Below, in pieces: positions 17,998 to 26,716 of a stretch of DNA of 64,000 nucleotides; within the stretch, counting starts at the first letter, position 1, and every line of letters begins with the position of its first letter. This DNA is from Nocardioides rubriscoriae. GTDB taxonomy: Bacteria > Actinomycetota > Actinomycetes > Propionibacteriales > Nocardioidaceae. The notes below the pieces were generated by a model. The model was given only the letters and a program-made list of their open reading frames with translations, had not been told where the DNA came from and ran no database searches. The DNA is taken from the NCBI RefSeq assembly GCF_008087085.1, contig NZ_VIYJ01000006.1, forward strand, positions 62,001 to 126,000. The letters run 5' to 3'. The translations under genes and the position numbers were made by a program.

Positions 17998-19716
17998 ATG
18001 AGGTCCGTCGCACTGTCGCCCGAGTTCCGCGAGGAGTCCCTGAGGGCCATGGCCGCCGAGGAGCTCGACATCCTGGTCATCGGCGGCGGGGTGGTGGGGG
18101 CCGGCAGCGCCCTCGACGCCGCCACGCGCGGGCTCAAGGTCGGTCTGGTCGAGGCCCGTGACTTCGCCTCGGGCACGTCGAGCCGCTCGAGCAAGCTGGT
18201 CCACGGTGGCCTGCGCTACCTCGAGATGCTCGACTTCCGGCTCGTCGCCGAGGCGCTCAAGGAGCGGGGCCTGCTGCTGCAGGAGCTGGCCCCGCACCTC
18301 GTGCGTCCGGTGGCCTTCCTCTACCCCCTGCAGCACCGGGGCTGGGAGCGTTTCTACGCCGGGTCCGGCGTCGCGCTCTACGACGTGATGTCGCGCGTCT
18401 CGGGTCGCGCGGGGGTGCCGCTGCACCAGCACCTGACGCGGCGCGGGGCCCGCAAGCTCGTGCCGTCGTTGCGCAAGGACGCGCTGGTCGGGGCCCTGAA
18501 GTACTACGACGCCCAGGTCGACGACGCCCGCCACACCATGTTCCTGTCCCGTACGGCGGCGGCCTACGGCGCGAAGGTCGCCTCGCGGGCCCGCGTGGTC
18601 GAGCTGCTGCGCGAGGGCGAGCGGGTCACCGGCGCCGTCGTGCGCGACCTCGAGAACGACACCACCGTGACGATCCGCGCCAAGCAGGTCATCAACGCCA
18701 CCGGGGTGTGGACCGACGAGACCCAGGACCTCGGCGGGCAGCGCGGCACCTTCCACGTCCGCGCCAGCAAGGGCATCCACCTCGTGGTGCCGAAGGACCG
18801 GATCCGCTCCGAGGTCGGGCTGATCCTGCGCACCGAGAAGTCCGTGCTCTTCGTCATCCCGTGGGGCCAGCACTGGATCATCGGCACCACCGACACCGAC
18901 TGGACCCTCGACAAGGCCCACCCGGCCGCCAGCCAGGCCGACATCGACTACCTCCTCGAGCACGTCAACGCCGTGCTGGAGACCCCGCTGACCCGCGCCG
19001 ACGTCCAGGGTGTCTACGCCGGGCTCCGGCCCCTGCTCGAGGGGGAGTCCGAGGCGACCTCCCAGCTGTCGCGCGAGCACGCCGTGGCCCACCCCGCGCC
19101 GGGCCTCGTGGTCGTCGCCGGCGGCAAGTACACGACCTACCGGGTGATGGCCGAGGACGCCGTCGACGAGGCCGTCTTCGGCATGTCGTCGCTCTTCGAC
19201 CGCAAGGTCGGGCCCTCGGTGACCGCCAAGGTGCCGCTGCTGGGGGCCGAGGGCTACGACGCCCTGGTCAACTCCCGCCACGTGCTCGCCGACTCCTCGG
19301 GCCTGCACGAGGTCTGGATCGAGCACCTGCTCGACCGCTACGGCTCGCTGATCCACGAGCTGCTCGACCTCGTGGCGGCCGACCCCACGCTGGGTGAGCC
19401 GGTGACGGGTGCGCCCGACTACCTGCGCGTCGAGGTCGTCTACGCCGTCAGCCACGAGGGGGCGCGCCACCTCGACGACGTGCTCACGCGTCGTACCCGC
19501 GTGTCGATCGAGACCTTCGACCGCGGGGTCCGCGCGGCCGAGGAGGTCGCCGGTCTGATGGGGCCCGTGCTCGGGTGGAGCGACGAGCAGACCAAGCTCG
19601 AGATCGACCACTACGTCAAGCGGGTCGAGGCCGAGCTCGAGAGCCAGCAGATGCCTGACGACGCCACCGCCGACGCCGCGCGCCTCGGCGCTGCCGACGT
19701 CGTTCCGCTGAGTTAG
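17998..19716 (+). CDS. glpD: Aerobic glycerol-3-phosphate dehydrogenase
   Basis: FAD flavoprotein oxidising glycerol 3-phosphate to dihydroxyacetone phosphate and passing electrons to quinone at the membrane. 572 residues. The N-terminal dinucleotide-binding motif LVIGGGVVGAGSALDAATRG (about 24-43) is followed by TSSRSSKLVHGGLRYLE, the GlpD signature, then PWGQHWIIGTTDTDW and a C-terminal cap domain with MGPVLGWS. ATG 17998 is preceded by AAGGAGAGG. Last gene of the glycerol operon. Confidence 0.97.
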   Translation: MRSVALSPEFREESLRAMAAEELDILVIGGGVVGAGSALDAATRGLKVGLVEARDFASGTSSRSSKLVHGGLRYLEMLDFRLVAEALKERGLLLQELAPHLVRPVAFLYPLQHRGWERFYAGSGVALYDVMSRVSGRAGVPLHQHLTRRGARKLVPSLRKDALVGALKYYDAQVDDARHTMFLSRTAAAYGAKVASRARVVELLREGERVTGAVVRDLENDTTVTIRAKQVINATGVWTDETQDLGGQRGTFHVRASKGIHLVVPKDRIRSEVGLILRTEKSVLFVIPWGQHWIIGTTDTDWTLDKAHPAASQADIDYLLEHVNAVLETPLTRADVQGVYAGLRPLLEGESEATSQLSREHAVAHPAPGLVVVAGGKYTTYRVMAEDAVDEAVFGMSSLFDRKVGPSVTAKVPLLGAEGYDALVNSRHVLADSSGLHEVWIEHLLDRYGSLIHELLDLVAADPTLGEPVTGAPDYLRVEVVYAVSHEGARHLDDVLTRRTRVSIETFDRGVRAAEEVAGLMGPVLGWSDEQTKLEIDHYVKRVEAELESQQMPDDATADAARLGAADVVPLS

Positions 19717-19752
19717 GCACGCGTGCGGCGTGGTGGGAGAATCGGGCCCCTG

Positions 19753-20895
19753 ATGTCCGAGACTCCCGCCCCGCCCGCCGGCGCCACCGCCCTCCCGCTG
19801 GTCTTCGACGAGCCGCGGGGCCGCAAGAAGCCGCCGCCCCACCTCGCCGACCTCGACGCGGCCGGCCGCAAGGCGCTGCTCGAGGAGCAGGGTCTGCCGG
19901 GGTTCCGGGCCACGCAGCTCTCGACCCACTACTTCGGCCGCCTGGTCGACGACCCGGCCGAGATGACCGACCTGCCCGCCGCGCAGCGTGACGAGCTCGT
20001 CGCGACCCTGCTGCCCCACCTGATGACGCCACTGCGCACGATGGAGGCCGACCAGGGCACCACCCGCAAGACCCTGTGGAAGCTGTTCGACGGCGCCCTG
20101 GTCGAGTCGGTGCTGATGCGCTACCCCGACCGCGCCACGATGTGCGTGTCCAGCCAGGCCGGGTGCGGCATGGCGTGCCCCTTCTGCGCCACCGGCCAGG
20201 GCGGTCTGCAGCGCAACATGTCGACCGCCGAGATCGTCGAGCAGGTCGTCGCCGGGGCCCGCTCCCTGGCTCGCGGCGAGGTGCCCGGCGGACCGACCCG
20301 GGTCTCCAACGTCGTGTTCATGGGCATGGGGGAGCCGCTGGCCAACTACAAGGCCGTCATCGGCGCCGTACGCCGCCTGGTCGACCCGAGCCCCGACGGG
20401 CTCGGCATGAGCGCGCGTGGCGTCACGGTCTCGACCGTCGGTCTCGTGCCGCGCATCCGCCAGCTCGCCGACGAGGGCATCCCGGTCACCCTGGCGCTGA
20501 GCCTGCACGCGCCCGACGACGAGCTGCGCAACGAGCTGGTCCCGATCAACACCCGCTTCTCGGTCGAGGAGACCGTCGACGCCGCGTTCCACTACGCCGA
20601 GACGACCAAGCGCCGCGTCAGCATCGAGTACGCCATGATGCGCGGCATCAACGACCAGGCCTGGCGCGCCGACCTGCTCGCCGACGTGCTGATGCGCGGT
20701 GGCTGGGGCTGGGTCCACGTCAACCTCATCCCGCTCAACCCCACCCCGGGCAGCAAGTGGACGGCTTCCGACCCGGCCGACGAGCGCGAGTTCGTGCGCC
20801 GCCTCGAGGCCCGCGGCATCCCCACGACCGTCCGCGACACCCGAGGCCGAGAGATCGACGGCGCCTGCGGACAGCTGGCCGCCACCGAGGCCTGA
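19753..20895 (+). CDS. rlmN: Dual-specificity 23S rRNA/tRNA adenine C2-methyltransferase RlmN
   Basis: Radical SAM enzyme that methylates A2503 of 23S rRNA and A37 of some tRNAs. 380 residues. The [4Fe-4S] Cys triad is in [14 protein letters not shown] (Cys138, Cys142, Cys145); SAM-binding GMGEPLANY and the C-terminal [17 protein letters not shown] with the conserved methyl-carrying Cys are present. ATG 19753 is chosen; an upstream GTG in frame has no support. In many actinobacteria rlmN lies between cdsA and dxr, as here. Confidence 0.96.
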   Translation: MSETPAPPAGATALPLVFDEPRGRKKPPPHLADLDAAGRKALLEEQGLPGFRATQLSTHYFGRLVDDPAEMTDLPAAQRDELVATLLPHLMTPLRTMEADQGTTRKTLWKLFDGALVESVLMRYPDRATMCVSSQAGCGMACPFCATGQGGLQRNMSTAEIVEQVVAGARSLARGEVPGGPTRVSNVVFMGMGEPLANYKAVIGAVRRLVDPSPDGLGMSARGVTVSTVGLVPRIRQLADEGIPVTLALSLHAPDDELRNELVPINTRFSVEETVDAAFHYAETTKRRVSIEYAMMRGINDQAWRADLLADVLMRGGWGWVHVNLIPLNPTPGSKWTASDPADEREFVRRLEARGIPTTVRDTRGREIDGACGQLAATEA

Positions 20896-20919
20896 CCCCG
20901 TCAGGCAGGATTGGTGGGC

Positions 20920-21699
20920 GTGACTCCCGCTGAGGTGGCCGCCGCGAGTGCGGCCTGGAACTGGTTCCCCGACGACGCCGTCACGGTCGACACCGACGCC
21001 TACCTGCTGGTGCGGTGGCCCGACTACTACCTCGTCCCGCCCTCCGTGATCCGGTTCGACCCCGGCGCAGCGGTGCCAGCCGCCCTGGACCAGGCGGCCG
21101 CCCACGCCCGGGGCTGGGGCGCCGAGGCGCTGCTCGTCTGGGTCAAGCTCGACGCCCCCGCCGAACTCGAGCCGGCGCTGCAGGCGCGAGACGGCGTGCT
21201 CGAGGAGCGGGTCGACGTGTTCGCGCTCGACCTGGCCGCGGGCGTGCTCGACCTCGCCGTGCCCGGCGACCTCGCCGTGCGCTGGCAGGTCGACGAGGCC
21301 ACCACCCGCGACGCCCTCCAGGTCGGCATCGCCGCCTTCGACGAGGGCTCGATCCCTGACGACGACCGGGTCCGCGCGCTCGCCGCCGAGGCCGCCGACG
21401 ACTTCGCGGCAGGGCGTGGGGCGTGCGCGCTGGCCTACGCCGACGACCGCCCGGTCGCCTCGGGCGGGCTGACGCTCGCCGACGGCGTCGCCCGGCTGTG
21501 GGGCGGCGGCGTCGTGCCGGACGCCCGGGGCCGCGGTGCCTACCGTGCCGTGCTCGACGCCCGGCTGGCGCACGCCGTCGACCGCGGCGCGACGATGGCG
21601 CTGGTCAAGGGGCGCGTGGAGACCTCGGGCCCGATCCTGCGCCGCGCCGGCTTCGAGGTCTTCGGCCAGGAGCGCTCCTACGTGCTCGCACTCGGCTGA
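20920..21699 (+). CDS. GNAT family acetyltransferase
   Basis: 259 residues. The C-terminal half (from about residue 110) carries a GNAT acyl-CoA binding pattern, GGGVVPDARGRGAYRAVLDARL, and the terminal strand GFEVFGQERSYVLAL; the N-terminal half (WNWFPDDA, LVRWPDYYLVPPS) is less typical and may be a degenerate second GNAT fold. The pyrophosphate loop reads ARGRGAYRA, with Ala-Tyr in place of the usual Gly-Gly or Leu-Gly, so activity is uncertain. GTG 20920 is chosen; CAGGAT lies 7 nt before it as a weak leaderless -10. Acceptor unknown. Confidence 0.8.
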   Translation: MTPAEVAAASAAWNWFPDDAVTVDTDAYLLVRWPDYYLVPPSVIRFDPGAAVPAALDQAAAHARGWGAEALLVWVKLDAPAELEPALQARDGVLEERVDVFALDLAAGVLDLAVPGDLAVRWQVDEATTRDALQVGIAAFDEGSIPDDDRVRALAAEAADDFAAGRGACALAYADDRPVASGGLTLADGVARLWGGGVVPDARGRGAYRAVLDARLAHAVDRGATMALVKGRVETSGPILRRAGFEVFGQERSYVLALG

Positions 21700-21700
21700 G

Positions 21701-21768
21701 CGCCGCCCAACGAGACAGCCGCTGTTCACGCGAGGGCCACGCGGATCCCGCCGCTCGTTGAGGCGGCG
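21701..21768. repeat. Near-perfect inverted repeat in the GNAT-glycosyltransferase spacer
   Basis: The arm CGCCGCCCAACGAG (21701-21714) is complementary, with one extra base, to CTCGTTGAGGCGGCG (21754-21768). The loop contains a second small palindrome, ACAGCCGCTGT (21714-21724). It overlaps the upstream promoter region of the glycosyltransferase and may also end the GNAT transcript. Confidence 0.5.
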
Positions 21769-21772
21769 TCCC

Positions 21773-21778
21773 TAGCGT
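21773..21778 (+). promoter_or_regulatory. Leaderless -10 box (TAGCGT) of the glycosyltransferase gene
   Basis: TAGCGT followed by exactly 7 nt and the ATG at 21786; no ribosome site is present. Confidence 0.5.
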
Positions 21779-21785
21779 CCTGGCC

Positions 21786-22988
21786 ATGGCCGACGTGCTC
21801 CCGCTCGACCGTCCCGCAGCTCCCACCGAGCGACCTACGGCTCCTCCCGACCGGCTCCGCGTCCTGGTGGTCGCCGAGTCGTTCCTGCCGCAGGTCAACG
21901 GCGTCACCAACTCCGTACGCCGCGTCCTCGAGCACCTCGCCGCCGAGGGCCACGACGCCGAGCTGGTCGCCCCGACCGGCCCCGACGTCTACGCCGGCTT
22001 CCGGGTGCGCCACGCACGCGGTGCGACGCTGCCGTTCTACAAGGACTTCAAGATCGGGCTGGAGACCCGGCGACGCCTTCGTCGCACGATGCTCCGCTTC
22101 GCCCCCGACGTGGTCCACATCGCCTCCCCGGCCACGCTCGGCTACCAGGCGGCCAAGGTGGCCGGCGAGCTCGGCATCCCGTCGGTGGCGATCTACCAGA
22201 CCGACCTGGTCGGCTTCGCCGAGCGCTACGACGTCCCCGGCGGCGCCGCGGCCGCAGCAGCGCTCACCCGACGCATCCACACCCGCGTCGACCGCACCCT
22301 CGCCCCGTCCTCGGCCAGCCTGCGCCAGCTGAGCGACCTCGACGTCCCCGGCACCGCCTTGTGGCCGCGGGGGGTCGACCTGCAGCAGTTCCACCCCGTC
22401 CGGCGCGACGCCGCCCTGCGTGAGCGCCTGCTGGGCGACGGTCCGAAGGACCGTCTCCTGGTGGGCTACGTGGGCCGGCTCGCCCCCGAGAAGGAGCTGG
22501 ACCTGCTGACCGTCCTGGCCGCCGACCCCCGTTACGCACTGGTGGTCGTCGGCGGGGGCCCTGAGGAGCAGCGACTGCGCTCGCTGCTCCCCGGCGCTCG
22601 CTTCCTCGGCGTCCTGCACGACGACGAGCTCGGCGCGGCCTACGCGTCGCTCGACGTCTTCGTGCACACGGGGCGGCACGAGACCTACTGCCAGTCGGCC
22701 CAGGAGGCCCTCGCGTCCGGCGTCCCGGTGGTCGCCCCGCGCCAGGGCGGACCGGTCGACGTGGTGGACGACGGCGTGGCCGGCTTCCTCTACCGTCCCG
22801 GTGACGCCACCGACCTGGCGACCTACGTCGACCTGCTGGCCTCGCACCGCCTGCTGCGGCGCCGGATGGGCCTGGCGGCACGCCGGTCCGTGGCGGGTCG
22901 GTCCTGGGCCTCGGTCAACGACGCACTGGTGTGGCACTACCGCGACGTCATGGCCGGCCGGGCCGAGTGGGACGCCCTGTCGGGCTGA
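21786..22988 (+). CDS. Glycosyltransferase family 4 (mannosyltransferase-like)
   Basis: 400-residue GT-B enzyme. N-terminal acceptor domain with VVAESFLPQVNGVTNSVRR (about 23-41), typical of the GDP-mannose-dependent alpha-mannosyltransferases of actinobacteria (MgtA/PimC-like group); C-terminal donor domain with VGYVGRLAPEKELD and the E-x7-E motif in ETYCQSAQEALASGVPVVAP. Likely cytoplasmic or membrane-associated, acting in glycolipid or phosphatidylinositol mannoside synthesis; the exact acceptor is inference. Leaderless start. It converges on the LOG-family gene. Confidence 0.85.
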   Translation: MADVLPLDRPAAPTERPTAPPDRLRVLVVAESFLPQVNGVTNSVRRVLEHLAAEGHDAELVAPTGPDVYAGFRVRHARGATLPFYKDFKIGLETRRRLRRTMLRFAPDVVHIASPATLGYQAAKVAGELGIPSVAIYQTDLVGFAERYDVPGGAAAAAALTRRIHTRVDRTLAPSSASLRQLSDLDVPGTALWPRGVDLQQFHPVRRDAALRERLLGDGPKDRLLVGYVGRLAPEKELDLLTVLAADPRYALVVVGGGPEEQRLRSLLPGARFLGVLHDDELGAAYASLDVFVHTGRHETYCQSAQEALASGVPVVAPRQGGPVDVVDDGVAGFLYRPGDATDLATYVDLLASHRLLRRRMGLAARRSVAGRSWASVNDALVWHYRDVMAGRAEWDALSG

Positions 22989-23025
22989 GGTCCTCACCTC
23001 GACGAGGTCACCACCGCCGGGCGGC

Positions 23026-24108
23026 CTACCCGAGCAGCACCTCGGCCGCCTCCTCGACGGTGTCGACGAGGTGGACGTGCTCCTCCATGGCGCGGTCGCG
23101 CGCCAGGGAGCGCAGCAACGGCCAGGCCGGCAGCGTCGTCGTCCAGTGCTCGCGGCCGACGAGCACCATCGGGGCCACCGAGGTCTCCTCGGTGTAGTAG
23201 TTCTCGCACGCGTCCTGGAAGACCTCCTGCAGGGTCCCCGCGGCGCCGGGGAGGAAGACGATGCCCGCGTCGCAGATCTCGAGCAGGACCGCCTCGCGCA
23301 CGGCGTTGCGGACGTACTTCGCGATCGCGGTCGCGAAGAGGTTGGGCGGCTCGTGGCCGTAGTGCCAGGTCGGGATGCCGAGGCTGGGTCGGGGCGTGGG
23401 CAGGTCCGCGACGGCGGCGCGGGCGTTGGCGACCCAGGCGTCGATCGAGGGCCGGTACGACGGCACCCCCGCCAGCACGGCGAGCGCGGCGTCGAGCGCG
23501 GCGACGTCGAGGTCGGCGAGCCGGCCGCCGAGGTTGGCGGCCTCCATCGCCCCGGGCCCGCCGCCGGTGGCGACCAGGAGCGAGGAGCCGAGCGCGTGGC
23601 CCAGTCGGGCGGTGTCGGCGTACGCCGGCTGGTCGCGACCGAGGGCGTGGCCACCCATCACGCCCACGACGCGGTGGCCCGGGGTGAACCGGGCCAGCGC
23701 CTCGTCGATGGCGTGGTCGTGCAGGGCCGCGGCCAGCGAGTCGTCGCGGTCGGGCGCGCGTTGGGCCCAGGCGTAGGCGCGGGCGTCGAGGCTGCGCGGG
23801 TAGGGGGTGCGGTCGAACAGCTCGTCGGCGGTGTAGAGCCGGGGCCGGTAGACGTCGAGGGGCGAGTCCCCGACGGCGGGCATGACCAACGCCCCGGCGG
23901 CGGTCAGCCGGTCGTCCTCGCCGGGCTCGAAGGTGCAGCCCAGGAAGGCGGCGCCGTGGACCTCGCGCGACATTAGCTCGCTGCCGCGGCCGCTGAGGTC
24001 GAGGCGGTGCACGCGCCACGACCCCAGCCGCCGGGCCCCTGCGTCGAGCCGACGGTCGAGCTCGGCGGTCGACTCGACGTGGATCACGCGTCCGCGGGTG
24101 CCCCTCAC
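23026..24108 (-). CDS. LOG family (lysine-decarboxylase-like fold) protein, long form
   Basis: 360 residues. The Rossmann-like core has VVGVMGGHALGRD, VATGGGPGAMEAANLG and FLPGAAGTLQEVF, the last replacing the PGGxGTxxE motif of cytokinin-activating LOG phosphoribohydrolases with PGAAGTLQE. About 140 extra N-terminal residues precede the core, so this is not a short LOG enzyme; long actinobacterial members are of unknown function and are nucleotide-binding by fold. The GTG at 24108 is supported by TAGCCT exactly 7 nt upstream on this strand. Confidence 0.8.
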   Translation of the reverse strand: MRGTRGRVIHVESTAELDRRLDAGARRLGSWRVHRLDLSGRGSELMSREVHGAAFLGCTFEPGEDDRLTAAGALVMPAVGDSPLDVYRPRLYTADELFDRTPYPRSLDARAYAWAQRAPDRDDSLAAALHDHAIDEALARFTPGHRVVGVMGGHALGRDQPAYADTARLGHALGSSLLVATGGGPGAMEAANLGGRLADLDVAALDAALAVLAGVPSYRPSIDAWVANARAAVADLPTPRPSLGIPTWHYGHEPPNLFATAIAKYVRNAVREAVLLEICDAGIVFLPGAAGTLQEVFQDACENYYTEETSVAPMVLVGREHWTTTLPAWPLLRSLARDRAMEEHVHLVDTVEEAAEVLLG

Positions 24109-24115
24109 GTGCGGG

Positions 24116-24121
24116 AGGCTA
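24116..24121 (-). promoter_or_regulatory. Leaderless -10 box (TAGCCT) of the LOG-family gene
   Basis: Minus-strand TAGCCT, 7 nt (CCCGCAC), then the GTG at 24108. This fixes the start of that gene. Confidence 0.5.
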
Positions 24122-24132
24122 CCGATCTCGAC

Positions 24133-25032
24133 CTAGAACGCGTGCGCCACCAGGTCCCCGAAGAGCTCCTGCTCGTCGGCCGTCGCCAGGCCCTTGCCGC
24201 GCAACCACGTGCAGATGTTGGTGCAGTCGCGCATCAGGTAGTCGAACCCGTTGACGTTGCCGACCAGGTCGACGATCTGCGGCAGGTCGATGATGACCAG
24301 CCGCTCACCCGCCGCCAGGATGTTGTACGCCGAGAGGTCGCCGTGCACGACGCCGTGCTGCACCATCGTGGCCAGGGCGTCGCGCAGCTGGTCGAAGTAG
24401 GAGGCCAGCAGCGCCGGCTCGGGCCGGGTCTGCGCCAGCCGTGGCGCGGTCTCGCCGTCGACGGTGATCCACTCCATCAGGATCTCGGTGCCGTCGATCT
24501 GCACGGGGTAGGGGACGGGCAGCCCGATCGTCCACAGACGCTTGAGGGCGTCCCACTCCGACACGGCCCACTCGCCGGCGGCGACCAGCTTGCCGAAGGT
24601 CGACTTGCGCTTGAGGGCGCGCTCGTCGCGCGAGCGCTTCATGGCGCGGCCCTCGGTGTAGCCGGCCGAGCGGTGGAAGGTGCGGTGCTCGGAGGACCGG
24701 TAGCGCTTGGCCGCCATCACGACGCCCTTGTCGGGCTCGAGCGGGTCGGCGCGCTCCAGCAGGAAGACGTCGGCCTCCTTGCCGGTCTTGAGGATGCCGA
24801 GCTCGGTGTCGATGGCCCCCTGCGAGGTCACGACCCAGTCGGGTCGGGGCTCGGGGCCGCGCGACAACGGCTCGACGCTGAGCCAGGTCGACCAGCGCTG
24901 GGTGCTGTCGTCGACGTCGTCGTAGGTGTTCCAGTCGATCGCGAACTCGGGGTGAAGGTCGGGCTGGAGGTCGTGCTGGAGGTCGTGCTGGAGGTCGTGC
25001 GTGGGGTCAGGCGTGAAGTCCTGAGAGGTCAT
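24133..25032 (-). CDS. RIO-type serine/threonine kinase
   Basis: Atypical kinase of the RIO1 family, 299 residues. Nucleotide-binding strand with TGKEADVF, catalytic loop HGDLSAYNIL (Asp232, Asn237) and metal-binding IDLPQ are intact. RIO kinases act in ribosome maturation in archaea and eukaryotes; in bacteria the role is unclear. ATG 25032 is chosen; no SD is visible. Residues about 10-25 contain a tandem DLQH repeat encoded by a 12-bp DNA repeat. The gene stands alone between the LOG and MBL genes. Confidence 0.88.
   Translation of the reverse strand: MTSQDFTPDPTHDLQHDLQHDLQPDLHPEFAIDWNTYDDVDDSTQRWSTWLSVEPLSRGPEPRPDWVVTSQGAIDTELGILKTGKEADVFLLERADPLEPDKGVVMAAKRYRSSEHRTFHRSAGYTEGRAMKRSRDERALKRKSTFGKLVAAGEWAVSEWDALKRLWTIGLPVPYPVQIDGTEILMEWITVDGETAPRLAQTRPEPALLASYFDQLRDALATMVQHGVVHGDLSAYNILAAGERLVIIDLPQIVDLVGNVNGFDYLMRDCTNICTWLRGKGLATADEQELFGDLVAHAF
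24963..24998. repeat. Three tandem 12-bp units in the RIO kinase N-terminus
   Basis: GCTGGAGGTCGT repeated three times without change (24963-24974, 24975-24986, 24987-24998), encoding tetrapeptides of the DLQH type in the minus-strand gene. Length changes would keep the reading frame. Confidence 0.8.
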
Positions 25033-25217
25033 GGCGGGTGGTGCTCGTCTCTGGGAGGAGGGTGGGGTGGTCTGCGGACAGGCCAACGACAGTCATGGAC
25101 ATGTCACGCTCCTCTCGACGGGCACCGGCAGGACGCCGACGACTCGGGGACCATCCTCGGGGTCGCCCCGGACCGCGCGCAACGGATTTGATCGCGACGT
25201 CGCCCCGGACGGCCCGC

Positions 25218-26597
25218 TCAGGCCGCGGCGGCGGTGGTCTCGATGTGCAGCTCGCCGACCCGGTCCCAATGGTCGTCGACGTGCACGACGTGGCGACCGG
25301 CCCGGTGCAGCAGGCTCGCCGCGATGCCGGCGCGGTAGCCCGAGCGGCAGTGCACCCAGAGCTCGCCCGGTGGCATCCGCCGCGCGCCGGTCTCGACCTC
25401 GTGGACCGGCAGGTGCAGGGCGCCGGGCAGGTGACCGTCGAGCCACTCGTCGCGTTGACGGACGTCGACGACCACCGGTGGCCGCAGCCCGGTGGCCGCA
25501 GCGAGGGCCCGGGCCTCGCGGTAGGCCGCCCAGTCGGCGCGGCGGTAGCGCGCGGTCAGCGGCTGCTCGCTCGGCAGCACGTGGGCGCCCACGCCGTCGA
25601 TGCCGATGCGCGCGAGGTCGCGCAGCGCGGGCTCGAGCAGCTGCGGGCTGTCGGTGAGCAGCACGATGTCGTCGTCCCACGGGACCAGCCAGCCGACGTA
25701 GGTCGCGAACTGCGCGGAGTACTCCACGTTGATGCTGCCGGGCAGGTGGCCCTCGGCGTACGCCGCGCGACCGCGCAGGTCGACGACCCACGACCCGGCC
25801 AGGACGGCGTCGGTGACCTCCTCGGCGGTGACCGGGCGCGCGGGCCGGGGCGTCGCCGCCCCGGTGCCGGCCCGGTTGAGCGGGTCCATCCGGGCGTAGT
25901 GGCGGGGGATCGGGCCGAGGCCCGTGACGAGGTCGTGCACGAAGGTCTCCTTGTCGATGAGCAGGGCGGGGTGGGTGGTCTGCTGGTCGCCGATGGTGGC
26001 CGGCGGGTCGGCGGGGCCGGGCGGTACGACCGCCGTGCTCGCGCACAGGCTGCCGAAGCCGTGGGTGGGCAGCAGGAGCGTGGCCGGGTCGAGCCGGGCC
26101 AGGCGCCGGGCGCTGTGCCACTGCGCGCCGGCGAGCAGGCTGGCGAGCCTGGGGTCGACCAGGTCGGTGCGTCCGACGGTGCCGAGCAGCAGGCTGCCGC
26201 CGCTGAGGAGGACGGCGGGCTGCGGGTCGGTCGTGACCCGGGCCAGGAAGGCCTGGTGGTGGCGGGTGTGTCCCGGGGTGTCGAGCACCTGGAGCTCGAC
26301 GCCGCCGTAGGTGAGCAGGTCTCCGTCGCGCACCCCGACCCGCTCGAAGGCCACCGTCTCGCCGGCGGAGAGCAGCAGGTCGGCGCCGTGCCTGCGGGCC
26401 AGCGCGAGACCTCCCGAGACCTGGTCGTCGTGCACGTGGGTCTCGGCGACGGCCGCGATCTCGAGACCGGCCGCCGCGGCGGCGTCCTCGACCAGGGCGA
26501 CGTCGCGCGGCGGGTCGACGACCACGGCCATCCGGCCGTCGTGGACCAGGTGGCACCGGTTGCCCAGCGACCCCACCTCGATCGTCAGCACTGCCAT
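25218..26597 (-). CDS. MBL-fold/double-rhodanese fusion protein (persulfide-dioxygenase-related)
   Basis: 459 residues: metallo-beta-lactamase domain (1 to about 235) then two rhodanese domains. The MBL motif reads THVHDDQ (His54, His56, Asp58, Gln59) with Gln where the THxHxDH motif has His; His110 (PGH) is kept, but the Asp metal ligand of the usual TGD segment is replaced by SGGS (132-135). The first rhodanese domain has no catalytic Cys; the second has CRSGYR (Cys417). Persulfide dioxygenase activity is therefore doubtful, and a sulfurtransferase or sulfide-sensing role is possible. ATG 26597 follows GAGAGGAG. Confidence 0.85.
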   Translation of the reverse strand: MAVLTIEVGSLGNRCHLVHDGRMAVVVDPPRDVALVEDAAAAAGLEIAAVAETHVHDDQVSGGLALARRHGADLLLSAGETVAFERVGVRDGDLLTYGGVELQVLDTPGHTRHHQAFLARVTTDPQPAVLLSGGSLLLGTVGRTDLVDPRLASLLAGAQWHSARRLARLDPATLLLPTHGFGSLCASTAVVPPGPADPPATIGDQQTTHPALLIDKETFVHDLVTGLGPIPRHYARMDPLNRAGTGAATPRPARPVTAEEVTDAVLAGSWVVDLRGRAAYAEGHLPGSINVEYSAQFATYVGWLVPWDDDIVLLTDSPQLLEPALRDLARIGIDGVGAHVLPSEQPLTARYRRADWAAYREARALAAATGLRPPVVVDVRQRDEWLDGHLPGALHLPVHEVETGARRMPPGELWVHCRSGYRAGIAASLLHRAGRHVVHVDDHWDRVGELHIETTAAAA

Positions 26598-26609
26598 GTC
26601 CGCTCCTCT

Positions 26610-26638
26610 CTTAAGTCAGTCAACTAAGTAGAGTTATA
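26610..26638 (-). promoter_or_regulatory. AT-rich promoter and candidate operator of the MBL-rhodanese gene
   Basis: A conspicuously AT-rich patch in GC-rich DNA. On the minus strand TATAAC (26638-26633) can serve as -10, and the imperfect palindrome at 26610-26628 (outer arms CTTA/TAAG) falls near the transcription start, where a repressor would block it. A sulfide- or persulfide-responsive ArsR or CsoR-type regulator is conceivable, but none is encoded nearby. Confidence 0.4.
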
Positions 26639-26716
26639 GCAGGACCGCGAGAACCGCACGACCCGACGACGCCGCGGGGCGTGTCGTGACCGGTAGGCGG
26701 TCCGGGGGGCTGCGCC

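Noticed and set aside
16363-21729. A 1788-codon open frame on the minus strand
   Set aside because: It is antisense to glpK, glpD, rlmN and the GNAT gene, whose protein motifs are clear. Very high GC makes long antisense frames common.
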